A stretch of DNA of 64,000 bases from the NCBI RefSeq assembly GCF_001295925.1, contig NZ_LJHQ01000018.1, forward strand, positions 1-64,000, in the 5' to 3' direction. Below are positions 26,680-35,748 of this stretch, piece by piece. Both the position numbers and the translations under genes were made by a program. This DNA comes from Allobosea sp. AAP35. GTDB lineage: Bacteria; Pseudomonadota; Alphaproteobacteria; Rhizobiales; Beijerinckiaceae. The notes below the pieces were generated by a model that worked only from the letters and a program-made list of their open reading frames with translations, did no database searches and was not told the DNA's origin. How positions within the stretch are numbered: the stretch's first letter is position 1; each line of letters starts with the position of its first letter.

Positions 26680-26692
26680 ATAGTCATACTAT
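26680..26692. promoter_or_regulatory. Candidate GntR (FCD/FadR-type) operator
   Basis: ATAGT-CAT-ACTAT is a perfect inverted repeat and fits the TnGT-N3-ACnA pattern of FCD-type GntR regulators, which often control sugar-acid genes. It lies between the divergent dehydratase (start 26570) and aminotransferase (start 26834) genes. No GntR gene is in the window. Confidence 0.4.
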
Positions 26693-26833
26693 TTATGCAA
26701 AGCGCCCGCAGCGTACCGCCGCATCGGGCGCTGACCGCAAGCTTGCAAGGCAGCCCATTTTAAAGCCAAGAGAGGGCAAGAGCCCGATGCAAGCGGGCCT
26801 CGTCCGCAACGCCGCGCCCAAGGAAACGCCGCC

Positions 26834-28018
26834 ATGGCTCTCCATGTTGTCCCGTCCTTCGCCCGCATCGGCGAGGAAAACGCCTTCGCCGTGCTGGCCC
26901 GCGCCACCGAACTGCAGCGTCAGGGCCAGGACATCATCAATCTCGGCATCGGCCAGCCGGACTTCCCGACGCCCGACCATATCGTCGAGGCCGCGGTGAA
27001 GGCGCTGCGCGACGGCCATCATGGCTACACGCCCGCCAACGGCATCCTGCCGCTGCGCGAGGCGGTCGCCGCCGATCTTCACAAGCGCTTCCAGGTCGAG
27101 GTCTCGCCCGAGAGCGTCATGATCGTGCCGGGCGGCAAGGTCACCATGTTCATGGCGATCCTGATGTTCGGCGAGCCCGGCGCCGAGATCCTCTATCCCG
27201 ACCCCGGCTTCCCGATCTACCGCTCGATGATCGAATACACCGGCGCGACGCCGATCCCGGTGCCGATCCGCGAAGAGAACGGCTTCGCCTTCTCCGCAGA
27301 AGAGACGCTGGCCCTGATCACGCCCAAGACGCGGCTCCTGATCATCAATTCGCCAGCCAACCCGACCGGCGGCGTCACGCCCAAGGCGGAAGTCGACAAG
27401 CTTGTCGCCGGTCTCGCGCGCTTCCCGGACGTCGCGATCATGTCCGACGAGATCTACGACCAGATGCTCTATGACGGCGAGCAGCATGTCTGTTTGCTGA
27501 GCTACCCCGAGATCCGCGACCGGCTGATCCTGCTCAATGGCTGGTCGAAGACCTATGCCATGACCGGCTGGCGCATGGGGTGGTCGGTCTGGCCAAAGCC
27601 GCTCTACGACAATGCCCGCAAGCTTGCGGTGAACTCGCATTCCTGCGTCAACGCGCCGGCGCAATGGGCGGGGCTGGCCGCCCTGACTGGGCCGCAGGAC
27701 GCCGTGGCGATGATGCTCGCGGAGTTCGACACCCGCCGGAAGGCCGTGGTGAAGGGGCTCAACGCCCTTCCCGGCATCTCCTGCATCGTGCCCAAGGGCG
27801 CGTTCTACGCCTTCCCGAACGTCTCGCAGACCGGCTGGAAAGCCAAGAAGCTCGCCTCGGCGCTGCTGGAGGAGACCGGCGTCGCCACCATCGGCGGGCC
27901 TGACTTCGGCGTCCATGGCGAGGGCTATATCAGGCTGTCCTACGCCAATTCTTTGCCCAACATCGAGCGCGCGCTCGAGCGCATGGGCCAATTTCTCGAA
28001 AGTGCGAAAGCCGCATGA
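26834..28018 (+). CDS. Class I/II pyridoxal-phosphate aminotransferase
   Basis: 394-residue fold-type I aminotransferase. The N-terminus has DIINLGIGQPDFPTPDHIVEAA, the nucleotide-like PLP site NSPANPTGG, MSDEIYDQMLY, and the PLP lysine in NGWSKTYAMTGWRMGW. The C-terminal GEGYIRLSYANS holds the arginine for the substrate carboxylate. It resembles aspartate- or aromatic-type aminotransferases; the substrate is not certain. AAGGAAA precedes the ATG. Its stop overlaps the start of the SMR gene (ATGA). Confidence 0.9.
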   Translation: MALHVVPSFARIGEENAFAVLARATELQRQGQDIINLGIGQPDFPTPDHIVEAAVKALRDGHHGYTPANGILPLREAVAADLHKRFQVEVSPESVMIVPGGKVTMFMAILMFGEPGAEILYPDPGFPIYRSMIEYTGATPIPVPIREENGFAFSAEETLALITPKTRLLIINSPANPTGGVTPKAEVDKLVAGLARFPDVAIMSDEIYDQMLYDGEQHVCLLSYPEIRDRLILLNGWSKTYAMTGWRMGWSVWPKPLYDNARKLAVNSHSCVNAPAQWAGLAALTGPQDAVAMMLAEFDTRRKAVVKGLNALPGISCIVPKGAFYAFPNVSQTGWKAKKLASALLEETGVATIGGPDFGVHGEGYIRLSYANSLPNIERALERMGQFLESAKAA

Positions 28019-28359
28019 TCTTCAACAACGCGAGCTATCTCTATCTGGCGGCGGCGATCGTCAGCGAGGTCATCGGCACCTCGGCGCTGAAGGCCTCGCA
28101 GGAGTTCACGCGGCCGGTGCCGACGCTGATCATGCTGACCGCCTTCCTCTCGGCCTTCTACTTCCTGACGCTGACCCTGCGCACGATTCCCGTCGGCGTC
28201 GCCTATGCGATCTGGTCGGGCGTCGGGATCGTCATGATCAGCATCATCGCGAGGGTGCTGTTCGGCCAGAAGCTCGATGCGCCCGCCATTCTCGGCATGG
28301 GCCTGATTGTCGCCGGCGTGCTGGTGATCAACCTGTTCTCGAAATCCAGCGCACATTGA
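28015..28359 (+). CDS. SMR family multidrug efflux transporter (EmrE-like)
   Basis: 114-residue, four-helix small multidrug resistance protein. Glu18 in AAAIVSEVIGTSALKAS is the essential membrane glutamate, AYAIWSGVGIVMIS is the third-helix signature, and GMGLIVAGVLVINL is the fourth helix. EmrE-type proteins export quaternary ammonium compounds as dimers with proton antiport. The four-base overlap with the aminotransferase gene ensures coupled translation. Confidence 0.93.
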   Translation: MIFNNASYLYLAAAIVSEVIGTSALKASQEFTRPVPTLIMLTAFLSAFYFLTLTLRTIPVGVAYAIWSGVGIVMISIIARVLFGQKLDAPAILGMGLIVAGVLVINLFSKSSAH

Positions 28360-28367
28360 AGGCGGGC

Positions 28368-28470
28368 GTCATTCTCGGGCGTAGCGACGCGCAGACCCGA
28401 GGATCTCCGGCAGGACGAGACTCCGGTGCCTCATTCGGGATGAGATGCTCGGGTCAAGCCCGAGCACGAC
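28368..28470. repeat. Palindromic intergenic repeat (copy 5)
   Basis: GTCATTCTCGGGC at the left and GCCCGAGCACGAC at the right, with CAGACCCGAGGATCTC between them. It sits between the convergent SMR and DUF3108 genes and may help end both transcripts. Confidence 0.85.
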
Positions 28471-28480
28471 GCCGAAAACC

Positions 28481-29290
28481 TCAGTTCCGCTTCGCCGTGC
28501 TGGCCGTCACACCCGGATCGACCTTGAAGCTCGAAGCTTCGAGCACCGCGGTCCCGATCATCGTCTTGACCGAGACGCGCACCGGCACCATCAGATTGGT
28601 CCCCGCCACCGGCGCGAGCCAGGTTGAGATATCCTTGTTCTCGATCATGAACTTGGTGCTCGGCCGCAGCGCGCGATGGCCGGCGATCGGCACATAGCGG
28701 ACCTGGCAGACCGCGACGGGCCCGCTATAGCCCTCAAGTTTCACCTCGCGCGTGCCTGCCTGGCTGAGCTTGATGTCGTAGCGCGCCGCGCCATCGAAGA
28801 TCTGAAGGGTGCGGTTGCAGGCATTCGCCAGGCCCTTGCCGTTGACCGGCATCAGGAAGGCGCTCAGCGGGTCGACGATGTTGCGGCGATGGCCGTCGTT
28901 GAGCGGCACGCGATCGGCCTTCGCCTCGATCGGCGGCTCGATCTCGACGGCCGCGACATTGTTGCTGTCGAGCGCCATGCGCACGGTGCGGCTTTCGCTG
29001 GAACTGGCCGAACTGACGGCGAAGCTCGTCGGCGAAAGCTTCGCGCCGTTGAGACTGCCGCTGGCAGCGCCCGAGCCGCGCCCGCCGGTGAAACCGCCGA
29101 CAAGCCCGGTCATCTTGGCGGCGAGATCGAGCTTGTAGCTCGATCCGTCAATGCCGCCCGTGAGGCTGGCGGTGCCTAGCGTCAAACCCAGCAAGGACAT
29201 GTCGTAGCGGGCATCGAGCGAGGCGGCGCCGGCTGGAACGGCAAAGGCGAAAATGCACCCGGCCAGGGACGATGCGATGGCGGGTTTCAT
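28481..29290 (-). CDS. DUF3108 domain-containing secreted protein
   Basis: 269 residues with a signal peptide (MKPAIASSLAGCIFAFAVPAG, cleavage near AGAAS) followed by a DUF3108 beta-rich domain (LDARYDMSLLGLTLGTASL at its start). The family is periplasmic and is common near rpmB in Hyphomicrobiales; its function is not established. It is divergent from rpmB, with about 300 bases between them. The protein ends in KVDPGVTASTAKRN. Confidence 0.85.
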   Translation of the reverse strand: MKPAIASSLAGCIFAFAVPAGAASLDARYDMSLLGLTLGTASLTGGIDGSSYKLDLAAKMTGLVGGFTGGRGSGAASGSLNGAKLSPTSFAVSSASSSESRTVRMALDSNNVAAVEIEPPIEAKADRVPLNDGHRRNIVDPLSAFLMPVNGKGLANACNRTLQIFDGAARYDIKLSQAGTREVKLEGYSGPVAVCQVRYVPIAGHRALRPSTKFMIENKDISTWLAPVAGTNLMVPVRVSVKTMIGTAVLEASSFKVDPGVTASTAKRN

Positions 29291-29464
29291 CCATTTCCTC
29301 CGGATTGTGCTGTCTGTTGTGCGTGCTGGACGCGAAGCGTTAGATGCACAGCGATTCGGTCCGAATCGTGGCCCTTTTTGTCCGGGTTGGCGAGTGACAA
29401 AGCGCGCGAGGGAGACAGGCCGGCATCACGGACGCGAGACCGCCAAGGATTGCATGACTTTTCC

Positions 29465-29493
29465 TTGACGTGCCTGCCGGGCTTGGTTATGCA
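29465..29493 (+). promoter_or_regulatory. Candidate promoter for rpmB
   Basis: TTGACG (29465-29470, in CCTTGAC) is followed after 17 bases by TATGCA (29488-29493). It lies 97 bases before rpmB. The other half of the 299-base divergent gap shows nothing I can define. Confidence 0.45.
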
Positions 29494-29589
29494 ACCGCGA
29501 CTTCAATTTGACTTCCGGTGCTCATGTCCGGCACGTCGCGTGTCGGCATTTTTGTTTGAGCCAGCCGGTTGGATTTAGGGAACGATACC

Positions 29590-29877
29590 ATGGCGCGCCG
29601 TTGCGAACTGACCGGGAAAGCCACCCAGACCGGCCACCTCGTCAGCCACTCGAACCACAAGACGAAGACCGTGTTCCGTCCGAACCTGGTCAACGTCACC
29701 CTGCAGTCCGACGCGCTCGGCCGCTCGGTGCGTCTGCGGATCTCCGCCAACGCGCTTCGCACAGTCGATCACCGCGGCGGCCTCGACGCCTTCCTGGTCA
29801 AGGCCCCGGCCGCCGACCTCTCGACCGGCGCCCTGACGCTGAAGCGCGACATCGAGAAGAAGCTCGCCACCGCCTGA
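29590..29877 (+). CDS. rpmB: 50S ribosomal protein L28
   Basis: 95-residue L28. [21 protein letters not shown] and [17 protein letters not shown] are the conserved ribosomal signatures. AGGGA lies about 11 bases before the ATG at 29590; a longer frame from 29569 would add residues before the invariant start. It is monocistronic, with an intrinsic terminator 30 bases after the stop. Confidence 0.98.
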   Translation: MARRCELTGKATQTGHLVSHSNHKTKTVFRPNLVNVTLQSDALGRSVRLRISANALRTVDHRGGLDAFLVKAPAADLSTGALTLKRDIEKKLATA

Positions 29878-29906
29878 GCGGCGTTGCCTCTTCTGGACGA
29901 AACGAA

Positions 29907-29928
29907 GCGGCCGAAAGGCCGCTTTTTT
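29907..29928 (+). terminator. Intrinsic terminator after rpmB
   Basis: GCGGCC, loop GAAA, GGCCGC, then TTTTTT: a perfect 6-bp GC stem with a GNRA loop and a U-tract. Confidence 0.95.
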
Positions 29929-29945
29929 CGTTTGGGCAGTGCCGC

Positions 29946-30021
29946 GTCATTCTCGGGCGGAGCGAAGCGCAGACCCGAGAATCTCTCGCAGGAGATGCTC
30001 AGGTCTGCGCCCGAGCATGAC
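29946..30021. repeat. Palindromic intergenic repeat (copy 6)
   Basis: GTCATTCTCGGGCGGAGCG at the left and CGCCCGAGCATGAC at the right, with the nested CAGACCCGAGAATCTC. It lies between the rpmB terminator and the convergent phytase-like gene. Confidence 0.9.
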
Positions 30022-30041
30022 GCTGCGAACGACGCTCACCC

Positions 30042-31046
30042 TCACCCCAGCTCGAATTCCAGCAGCACGGTGCGTTGCAGGAACGAGAAATTATCGTCCG
30101 AAATCAGGGTGAGCACGGTCTTCGAACCCTCCTGATGCACCGCAAGCCCCTCCATATTGTCGATCTCCTGCCCGAGATCGGCCTGGATGAGCGTCGGTCC
30201 ATCCAGCAAGGCGCCCACTCTCAGGCTCGCGGCCGGCACGCGACGGATCCGCATCCCGACCCCGCGCAGTGTCCGATACCAGCGCTCCAGCAGCAGCATG
30301 TCGCCATTGGGCAGGAAGGCGAGGTCGGTGATGTCGAAGCCGTCATGCCGCGCGACTTTGAACAGGCCCGGCTGCCGTCCCCCCAGGATGACGCCCAGCG
30401 TCGGCTCATCATCGCTACCGGACCGCTCGGCGATGGCGACGATTGAGCCTGCCAGCGGCTGCCCGACCGGCACGACGCCGATCGCCTCCAGCCCGCGATT
30501 ATCCGGCAGGCGCTTGACCTCGCGCGGCACCGGCACGAGCCGCGCCCGCGCCATCACGCCCTCGCCCGCCCAATCGAAACGCAGCACGTCATGCGTCCGC
30601 TCGACGCCCATATAGGCGACGCCATCTGCGATGCAGAGGCTTTCGGTGTCGTAATAGCGAGAGCGGTGCAGCGGCCTGCCCGAGGCGCCCAGGATCGGCG
30701 CCAGTTGCGCGTCCTCGATGCCGGTAAGCCGCCCCTCCCTGGAGGCCAGCTTCGCCGTCAGCCAGAAGCCGTTATCGGTGACCGCGACCAGATCGCCGCC
30801 GGCGCCCCGCCACAGGCCCGATAATCCGCCAAAGCGGTCATGACTGCCGCTCAGCACCAGCCCGCTGCGGAAGACAAGCTGGCCGAAGCGCATCTTCTCC
30901 GGGTTGCGCGGTTCGAAGGCGGCGATCGGCCGTGCGGAGACGGCGACCGGGACCCGCCCGGTCTCGGCAGCCTCCGCCCGGAAGATGGAGGGCACGCCTG
31001 TGCCGGCCACGAGCCCGGCGAGAACGCCCCGACGGGTCAGGCGCAT
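30042..31046 (-). CDS. Esterase-like activity of phytase family protein
   Basis: 334-residue secreted protein with a twin-arginine-like leader (MRLTRRGVLAGLVAG) and a beta-propeller of the phytase-like/DUF839-related esterase family: GGLSGLWRGAGGDLVAVTDNG and DNRGLEAIGVVP are typical blade motifs, and NMEGLAVHQEG is near the end. The family is predicted to be periplasmic and its substrate is unknown. It follows cobT by 34 bases on the same strand and may share its transcript. Confidence 0.83.
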   Translation of the reverse strand: MRLTRRGVLAGLVAGTGVPSIFRAEAAETGRVPVAVSARPIAAFEPRNPEKMRFGQLVFRSGLVLSGSHDRFGGLSGLWRGAGGDLVAVTDNGFWLTAKLASREGRLTGIEDAQLAPILGASGRPLHRSRYYDTESLCIADGVAYMGVERTHDVLRFDWAGEGVMARARLVPVPREVKRLPDNRGLEAIGVVPVGQPLAGSIVAIAERSGSDDEPTLGVILGGRQPGLFKVARHDGFDITDLAFLPNGDMLLLERWYRTLRGVGMRIRRVPAASLRVGALLDGPTLIQADLGQEIDNMEGLAVHQEGSKTVLTLISDDNFSFLQRTVLLEFELG

Positions 31047-31080
31047 GGCATGCCGTCACCGGAACAGCGCATCCGCTCTC

Positions 31081-32982
31081 TCACTGCCGCCGCCGCGCTC
31101 CGCGCGAGGGCTTGGCGTTGAGCCCCGCATCCTCCTCGAACAGCTCGGCGAGCTTTTCGGTCATCACGCCGCCGAGTTCCTCGGCATCGACGATGGTGAC
31201 GGCGCGGCGGTAGTAGCGGGTGACGTCGTGCCCGATGCCGATCGCGATCAGTTCGACCGGCGAGCGCGTCTCGATCTCGGCGATGATGTGGCGCAGATGC
31301 CGCTCAAGATAATTGCCGGCATTGACCGACAGCGTGGAATCATCGACCGGCGCTCCGTCCGAGATCACCATCAGGATCTTGCGCTGTTCCGGCCGGGCCA
31401 GGATGCGCTTATGGGCCCAATCCAGCGCCTCGCCGTCGATGTTCTCCTTGAGCAGCCCCTCGCGCATCATCAGCCCGAGATTCTTCCGCGCCCGCCGCCA
31501 GGGCGCGTCGGCCGCCTTGTAGATGATGTGCCTGAGATCGTTGAGGCGGCCGGGATTGGCGGGCTTGCCCGATTGCAGCCAACTCTCGCGCGAAAGCCCG
31601 CCCTTCCAGGCCCGCGTGGTGAAGCCGAGCAATTCGACCTTGACGCCGCAGCGCTCCAGCGTCCGCGCCAGGATGTCGGCGCAGGTCGCCGCGACCGTGA
31701 TCGGCCGGCCACGCATCGAACCGGAATTGTCGATCAGCAGCGTCACCACCGTGTCGCGGAAATTGACGTCCGATTCCTGCCGGAACGACAGCGGCTGATA
31801 AGGATCGATGATGATGCGCGGCAGGCGAGCGGGATCGAGCGCGCCCTCCTCCAGGTCGAACTGCCAGGAGCGGTTCTGCTGCGCCATCAACCGCCGCTGC
31901 AGCCGGTTGGCGAGCCTCGCCACAACGCCCTGCAGATGCGCGAGCTGCTTGTCGAGATAGGCGCGCAGGCGCGTCAGTTCCTCGGCGTCGCAGAGGTCTT
32001 CGGCCGTGACGATCTCGTCGAACTTCTGGGTGTAAGGCTTGTAGTCGGTCTGCGGCCGGTCGTTGGGCTTGCCCTCGCGCGGACGCGGCGCCTCGCCAGC
32101 CTCATCGGCCTCGGAGTTCTCGTCCTCGTCATCCCAGTCGCCCGAGGGCGCGTCGGAGGCCTCGCTCGCGCCTTCCTGCAACTCCTCGGTGGCATCATCC
32201 GAGACTTCGACCTCGGAGCGCTCGCCGGCGCTTTCCTGTTCGGCCTCGCCGTCCTGCTGCTGCTGTTCTTCGGAGGACTGGTCCTTGTTGTCCTCGTCCT
32301 CGTCCGAATCCTCGCCCTGCGAGGTCTGCTCGGCCATGTCGAGCGAGGCCAGCATGTCGCGCACCGTGCGGGCGAAGGCGCGCTGGTCCTCGACCGCCTT
32401 GCCCAGCCGGTCGAGATCGGCCCCGGCCTTGGCCTCGATCTGCTCGCGCCAGAGATCGACCAGCTTTTCCGCAGCCTTGGGCGGCTTCAGGCCGGTCAGA
32501 CGCTCGCGCACCATCAAAGCCAGCGCATCCTCCAGCGGCGCGTCGGCGCGGTCGGTGATCTCCTCATAGCGCCCGCCGCGGTGGTAGCGGTCTTCCAACA
32601 TGGCGGTGATGTTGCCGGCCATGCCGGCCATCCGCCGCGAGCCGACGCATTCGACGCGCGCCTGCTCGACCGCGTCGAACACGGCACGCGCCGCATCGCC
32701 TTCCGGCGCGGCGCGGCGATGCACGCTCGCGTCATGGCAGGCCAGTCGCAGCGCCATCGAATCGGAGTGGCCGCGCAGGATCGCGATATCCTGCGCCGTC
32801 AGCTTGCGCGGCGGCTCGGGCAGGCGGGCACGGTCGCCGACCAGCGAGGGTTTGTCCGCGGCGAAGACGATCTCCATTTCCGGCTTGCGCGCGATCGCCT
32901 TCATCGTCGAGGAGATCGCGCGCTTCAGCGGCTCGGCTGGCGCTTCCTTGGTCGTGCCGGGCTTGCGGTTTGAGATGCTCAT
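31081..32982 (-). CDS. cobT: Cobaltochelatase subunit CobT
   Basis: 633-residue component of the aerobic cobaltochelatase CobNST, which inserts cobalt into hydrogenobyrinic acid a,c-diamide. The N-terminal half is helical, the middle (about residues 205-300) is a very acidic Glu/Asp/Ser/Gln linker, and the C-terminal von Willebrand A domain carries the MIDAS motif [16 protein letters not shown] [14 protein letters not shown] is also present. The ATG at 32982 overlaps the GNAT stop by four bases. CobS is encoded two genes upstream; cobN is not in the window. Confidence 0.95.
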   Translation of the reverse strand: MSISNRKPGTTKEAPAEPLKRAISSTMKAIARKPEMEIVFAADKPSLVGDRARLPEPPRKLTAQDIAILRGHSDSMALRLACHDASVHRRAAPEGDAARAVFDAVEQARVECVGSRRMAGMAGNITAMLEDRYHRGGRYEEITDRADAPLEDALALMVRERLTGLKPPKAAEKLVDLWREQIEAKAGADLDRLGKAVEDQRAFARTVRDMLASLDMAEQTSQGEDSDEDEDNKDQSSEEQQQQDGEAEQESAGERSEVEVSDDATEELQEGASEASDAPSGDWDDEDENSEADEAGEAPRPREGKPNDRPQTDYKPYTQKFDEIVTAEDLCDAEELTRLRAYLDKQLAHLQGVVARLANRLQRRLMAQQNRSWQFDLEEGALDPARLPRIIIDPYQPLSFRQESDVNFRDTVVTLLIDNSGSMRGRPITVAATCADILARTLERCGVKVELLGFTTRAWKGGLSRESWLQSGKPANPGRLNDLRHIIYKAADAPWRRARKNLGLMMREGLLKENIDGEALDWAHKRILARPEQRKILMVISDGAPVDDSTLSVNAGNYLERHLRHIIAEIETRSPVELIAIGIGHDVTRYYRRAVTIVDAEELGGVMTEKLAELFEEDAGLNAKPSRGARRRQ

Positions 32983-33395
32983 AGCGCCTTCGCGAAATGG
33001 TGGATCCGGTGGCCAGCGACGGGATAGTCCTCCATCACGCCATATTGCCGATAGCCCAGCTTCGGATAGAAATCCGGCGCCTGCAGGCTCATCGTACTCA
33101 GATAGACGCCCCGTGCACCATGCTCGCGCGCGGCGGCCTCGGCCATCGCGACCAAAGCCTCGCCATGGCCTTTGCCGCGATGCGCCGCGTCGATCCAGAG
33201 CAGATCGACATGGAGCCATTCCCATTTCAGCTCGCCGATCAGCCCGCCGACGATCGCGCCGTCATCGTCGCGCAGGCTGAGCGCCATTGGCACGCTGTTG
33301 CGCGCGCCGACGACCGCCGCGTTATAGGCGCTGAGCCCCGCGACCACGGCCTCCCTCGTCGCCGCGACATCGGTTTCGCGCTGGAGGGTCGCCAT
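32979..33395 (-). CDS. GNAT family N-acetyltransferase between cobS and cobT
   Basis: 138-residue GNAT protein. [27 protein letters not shown] contains motif A (RGKGHG), and [22 protein letters not shown] the C-terminal part. Its stop overlaps the cobT start, and cobS ends 15 bases upstream, so it is embedded in the cobaltochelatase operon. Nothing in the sequence ties it to cobalamin chemistry. The ATG at 33395 is chosen because the longer frame up to 33506 overlaps cobS and lacks GNAT similarity. Confidence 0.85.
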   Translation of the reverse strand: MATLQRETDVAATREAVVAGLSAYNAAVVGARNSVPMALSLRDDDGAIVGGLIGELKWEWLHVDLLWIDAAHRGKGHGEALVAMAEAAAREHGARGVYLSTMSLQAPDFYPKLGYRQYGVMEDYPVAGHRIHHFAKAL

Positions 33396-33409
33396 GGCGG
33401 GAGCGCCCG

Positions 33410-34396
33410 TCAGCTCAGGACCACATTGGCCGCGCTCTCCGGCAGTTCCTTGCCGAAGGAGCGCTGGTAGAACTCGGCTACCAGCGTGCGCTCCATCTCG
33501 TCGCATTTGTTCAGAAAGGTGACGCGGAAGGAGAAGCCGATATCGTTGAAGATCGCGGCGTTCTCGGCCCAGGTGATGACGGTACGCGGGCTCATCACGG
33601 TCGAGAGATCGCCGTTCATGAACGCGTTGCGGGTCAGATCGGCGACGCGCACCATCTTGTCGATGACGCTGCGGCCCTCCGGCGTGCCCTGGAAGTGCTT
33701 GGACTTCGCCAGCACGATCTCGACCTCGTTGTCATGCGGCAGGTAGTTCAACGTGGTCACGATCGACCAGCGGTCCATCTGGCCCTGGTTGATCTGCTGC
33801 GTACCGTGATAGAGGCCCGACGTGTCGCCGAGGCCGACCGTGTTGGCGGTCGCGAACAGACGGAAGCAGGGATGGGGGCGGATGACGCGCTTCTGGTCGA
33901 GCAGCGTCAGCTTGCCGGACTGCTCGAGCACGCGCTGGATCACGAACATCACGTCCGGGCGGCCGGCATCGTACTCGTCGAAAACGAGCGCGATGTTGTT
34001 CTGCAGCGCCCAGGGCAGGATGCCGTCCTGGAACTGGGTGATCTGCTTGCCTTCCTGCAGCACGATCGCGTCCTTGCCGACGAGATCGAGCCGCGAGACA
34101 TGGCTGTCGAGGTTGACGCGCACGCAGGGCCAGTTGAGGCGGGCGGCGACCTGCTCGATATGGGTCGACTTGCCGGTGCCGTGATAGCCCGAGATCATCA
34201 CGCGCCGGTTATGGGCGAAGCCCGCCAGGATCGCGATCGTGGTGTCGTGGTCGAAACGGTAATCCGGGTCGAGATCGGGCACATGCGCCTCGGTCGTCGA
34301 ATAGGCCGGCACCTCCAGATCCGAATCGATCCCGAAGGTCTGGCGCACCGACAGCTTGATGTCGGGCAGGCCGGCGGCAGTCGTCGTTGTCATCAT
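33410..34396 (-). CDS. cobS: Cobaltochelatase subunit CobS
   Basis: 328-residue AAA+ ATPase that drives cobalt insertion together with CobT and CobN. Walker A is [10 protein letters not shown], Walker B is [10 protein letters not shown], and [14 protein letters not shown] is the sensor 1 region. The CobS-specific N-terminus [20 protein letters not shown] is intact. The start is the first of two ATG codons at 34396, with GGAG six bases ahead. It leads the cobS-GNAT-cobT series. Confidence 0.96.
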   Translation of the reverse strand: MMTTTTAAGLPDIKLSVRQTFGIDSDLEVPAYSTTEAHVPDLDPDYRFDHDTTIAILAGFAHNRRVMISGYHGTGKSTHIEQVAARLNWPCVRVNLDSHVSRLDLVGKDAIVLQEGKQITQFQDGILPWALQNNIALVFDEYDAGRPDVMFVIQRVLEQSGKLTLLDQKRVIRPHPCFRLFATANTVGLGDTSGLYHGTQQINQGQMDRWSIVTTLNYLPHDNEVEIVLAKSKHFQGTPEGRSVIDKMVRVADLTRNAFMNGDLSTVMSPRTVITWAENAAIFNDIGFSFRVTFLNKCDEMERTLVAEFYQRSFGKELPESAANVVLS

Positions 34397-34560
34397 CAAG
34401 TCTCCGGGCGTGGGAGCATGGCCGGAAGTCACCGGGTGTCCCAACGCCGACCGAGGAGGGAGGCAATGCTTCCTGATTAGAGGCAAAGCCCGGCAGCGGC
34501 AATTCGCAAAGCGCCGGGTCGGGCTTTCGCAAGAGACATGCCTGGATCGGGAACCGGCCG

Positions 34561-35748
34561 TCAGCCACGCTCCGCCAGGAGCTGCTTCACGAGGGCTGCG
34601 ACCTGCCCTGCCCCGTCCCGGTCGATCGCCGCGCGGCCGGGCGCGTCACCGGTCAACGCCGTGGCGACCGCAGCGGCAAAGGACGCAGCCGAAGCGGCTT
34701 CCGGCCCCGAAAGCCGCACGCAATGGGCCAATCCCGCCCGCTCCATCGCCTCTGCCCGCAGGCTCTGCTCGGTTTCGGCGCCTTCGTCGAACGGCACGAC
34801 GATGGCGCGACACCCGGCCTCGACGAGATCGAGCACGGTGTTGTAGCCCGCCTGGCTGATCGAGAGCGCGCAGGCGGCGAGCAGTTGCGGGAAATCCGAA
34901 CGCGCCCGTTCGACGGTGACGTTTGGCGAGGCCGATTGCCGCAGTGCGGCGAAATCGCGCTCGGCGAGCCCCCGCCCGACAAGGATACGCCAGCGCCGGG
35001 AGGGATCGCCGAGCCGGGCCGCCGCGACGCAGAGCCGAAACAAGGGCAGCGCCGCCCCCGAGCCACCACCGGAGACGAGGATCTCGCCCGATCCGTCATT
35101 GCGAGCGGAGCGAAGCAATCCAGGGGAACGCAGAGCACGACCTTCTCGCAATGACGGAGGCGCCAGATACCCCGTGTAATGCAGCCGCTCCGTCAGCGCG
35201 GGCGAAACGGGCCAGGACGCCTCCAGCGGCAGGAAGGCGCGGTCGCCATGCACGAGGACGCCGTCGAACAGCGCGGCCAGCCGGGCCTGCGCTTCCGCGA
35301 TCCGGTCGGGCCGCGGCGTCACCAGCACGTCGCGCACCGAGGCCAGCACCAGGACACGCGGGTTGGCGGCCTTCGCCGCCGCGATCAACCCGAGGAATTC
35401 GTCGGCCAGTTGCCGTCGGCCGAAGGGGAAATGCTCGGTGATCACGACATCGGGCCGCAGCCTCGTCGCGAGCCCGGACAGCACGGCCTGTCGCTCCGCA
35501 CGCCGGGACGTCGCGATCGGCATGCCGTCCTCGTCGAGCAGATTGCGGAAATCGACGCCCTCGACCTTCACCGGCGGCAATTGCACGAAAGCGAAGGGCT
35601 CCTCTGCCATCGCCCGCAACGGCAGGCCGCCGCTGGCGAGCGTCACGGCGAAGCCATCCTCCGCCAGCGCGCGGGCAAGATGGCCCGCGCGCACCAGATG
35701 CCCGCTGCCGAGCAGATGCGTCACCGCGATCAGCACGGTCGGGCTCAT
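34561..35748 (-). CDS. MurG-like glycosyltransferase carrying an in-frame palindromic repeat
   Basis: 395-residue GT-B-fold protein of the predicted UDP-glycosyltransferase (MurG/YjiC-like) class. [24 protein letters not shown] opens the N-lobe; [17 protein letters not shown] and [18 protein letters not shown] form the C-lobe donor site. Between [10 protein letters not shown] and [11 protein letters not shown] about 21 residues (including [18 protein letters not shown]) are encoded by a 61-bp palindromic repeat at 35095-35155; relatives normally join these strands directly. The frame is kept, so the protein may be functional with a surface loop. It overlaps the GT4 gene by four bases. Substrates unknown; surface polysaccharide is likely. 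Confidence 0.8.
   Translation of the reverse strand: MSPTVLIAVTHLLGSGHLVRAGHLARALAEDGFAVTLASGGLPLRAMAEEPFAFVQLPPVKVEGVDFRNLLDEDGMPIATSRRAERQAVLSGLATRLRPDVVITEHFPFGRRQLADEFLGLIAAAKAANPRVLVLASVRDVLVTPRPDRIAEAQARLAALFDGVLVHGDRAFLPLEASWPVSPALTERLHYTGYLAPPSLREGRALRSPGLLRSARNDGSGEILVSGGGSGAALPLFRLCVAAARLGDPSRRWRILVGRGLAERDFAALRQSASPNVTVERARSDFPQLLAACALSISQAGYNTVLDLVEAGCRAIVVPFDEGAETEQSLRAEAMERAGLAHCVRLSGPEAASAASFAAAVATALTGDAPGRAAIDRDGAGQVAALVKQLLAERG
35095..35155. repeat. Palindromic repeat inside the glycosyltransferase gene (copy 7)
   Basis: GTCATTGCGAGCGGAGCG at the left and TCTCGCAATGAC at the right form the inverted ends, with CAATCCAGGGGAACGC in the middle. This is the classic short GTCATTGCGAG-type bacterial palindrome. 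Here it lies wholly within a coding region and adds about 21 codons without a stop. Confidence 0.92.

Noticed and set aside
24018..26999. A 993-codon plus-strand frame
   Set aside because: It runs antisense to the PEP mutase-family and IlvD/Edd genes and has Arg/His/Asp-rich composition typical of the reverse complement of GC-rich coding DNA; the opposite-strand genes show full motifs.
30904..32973. A 689-codon plus-strand frame
   Set aside because: Antisense to cobT and the phytase-like gene, with low-complexity leucine/valine runs produced by the acidic CobT linker read backwards.
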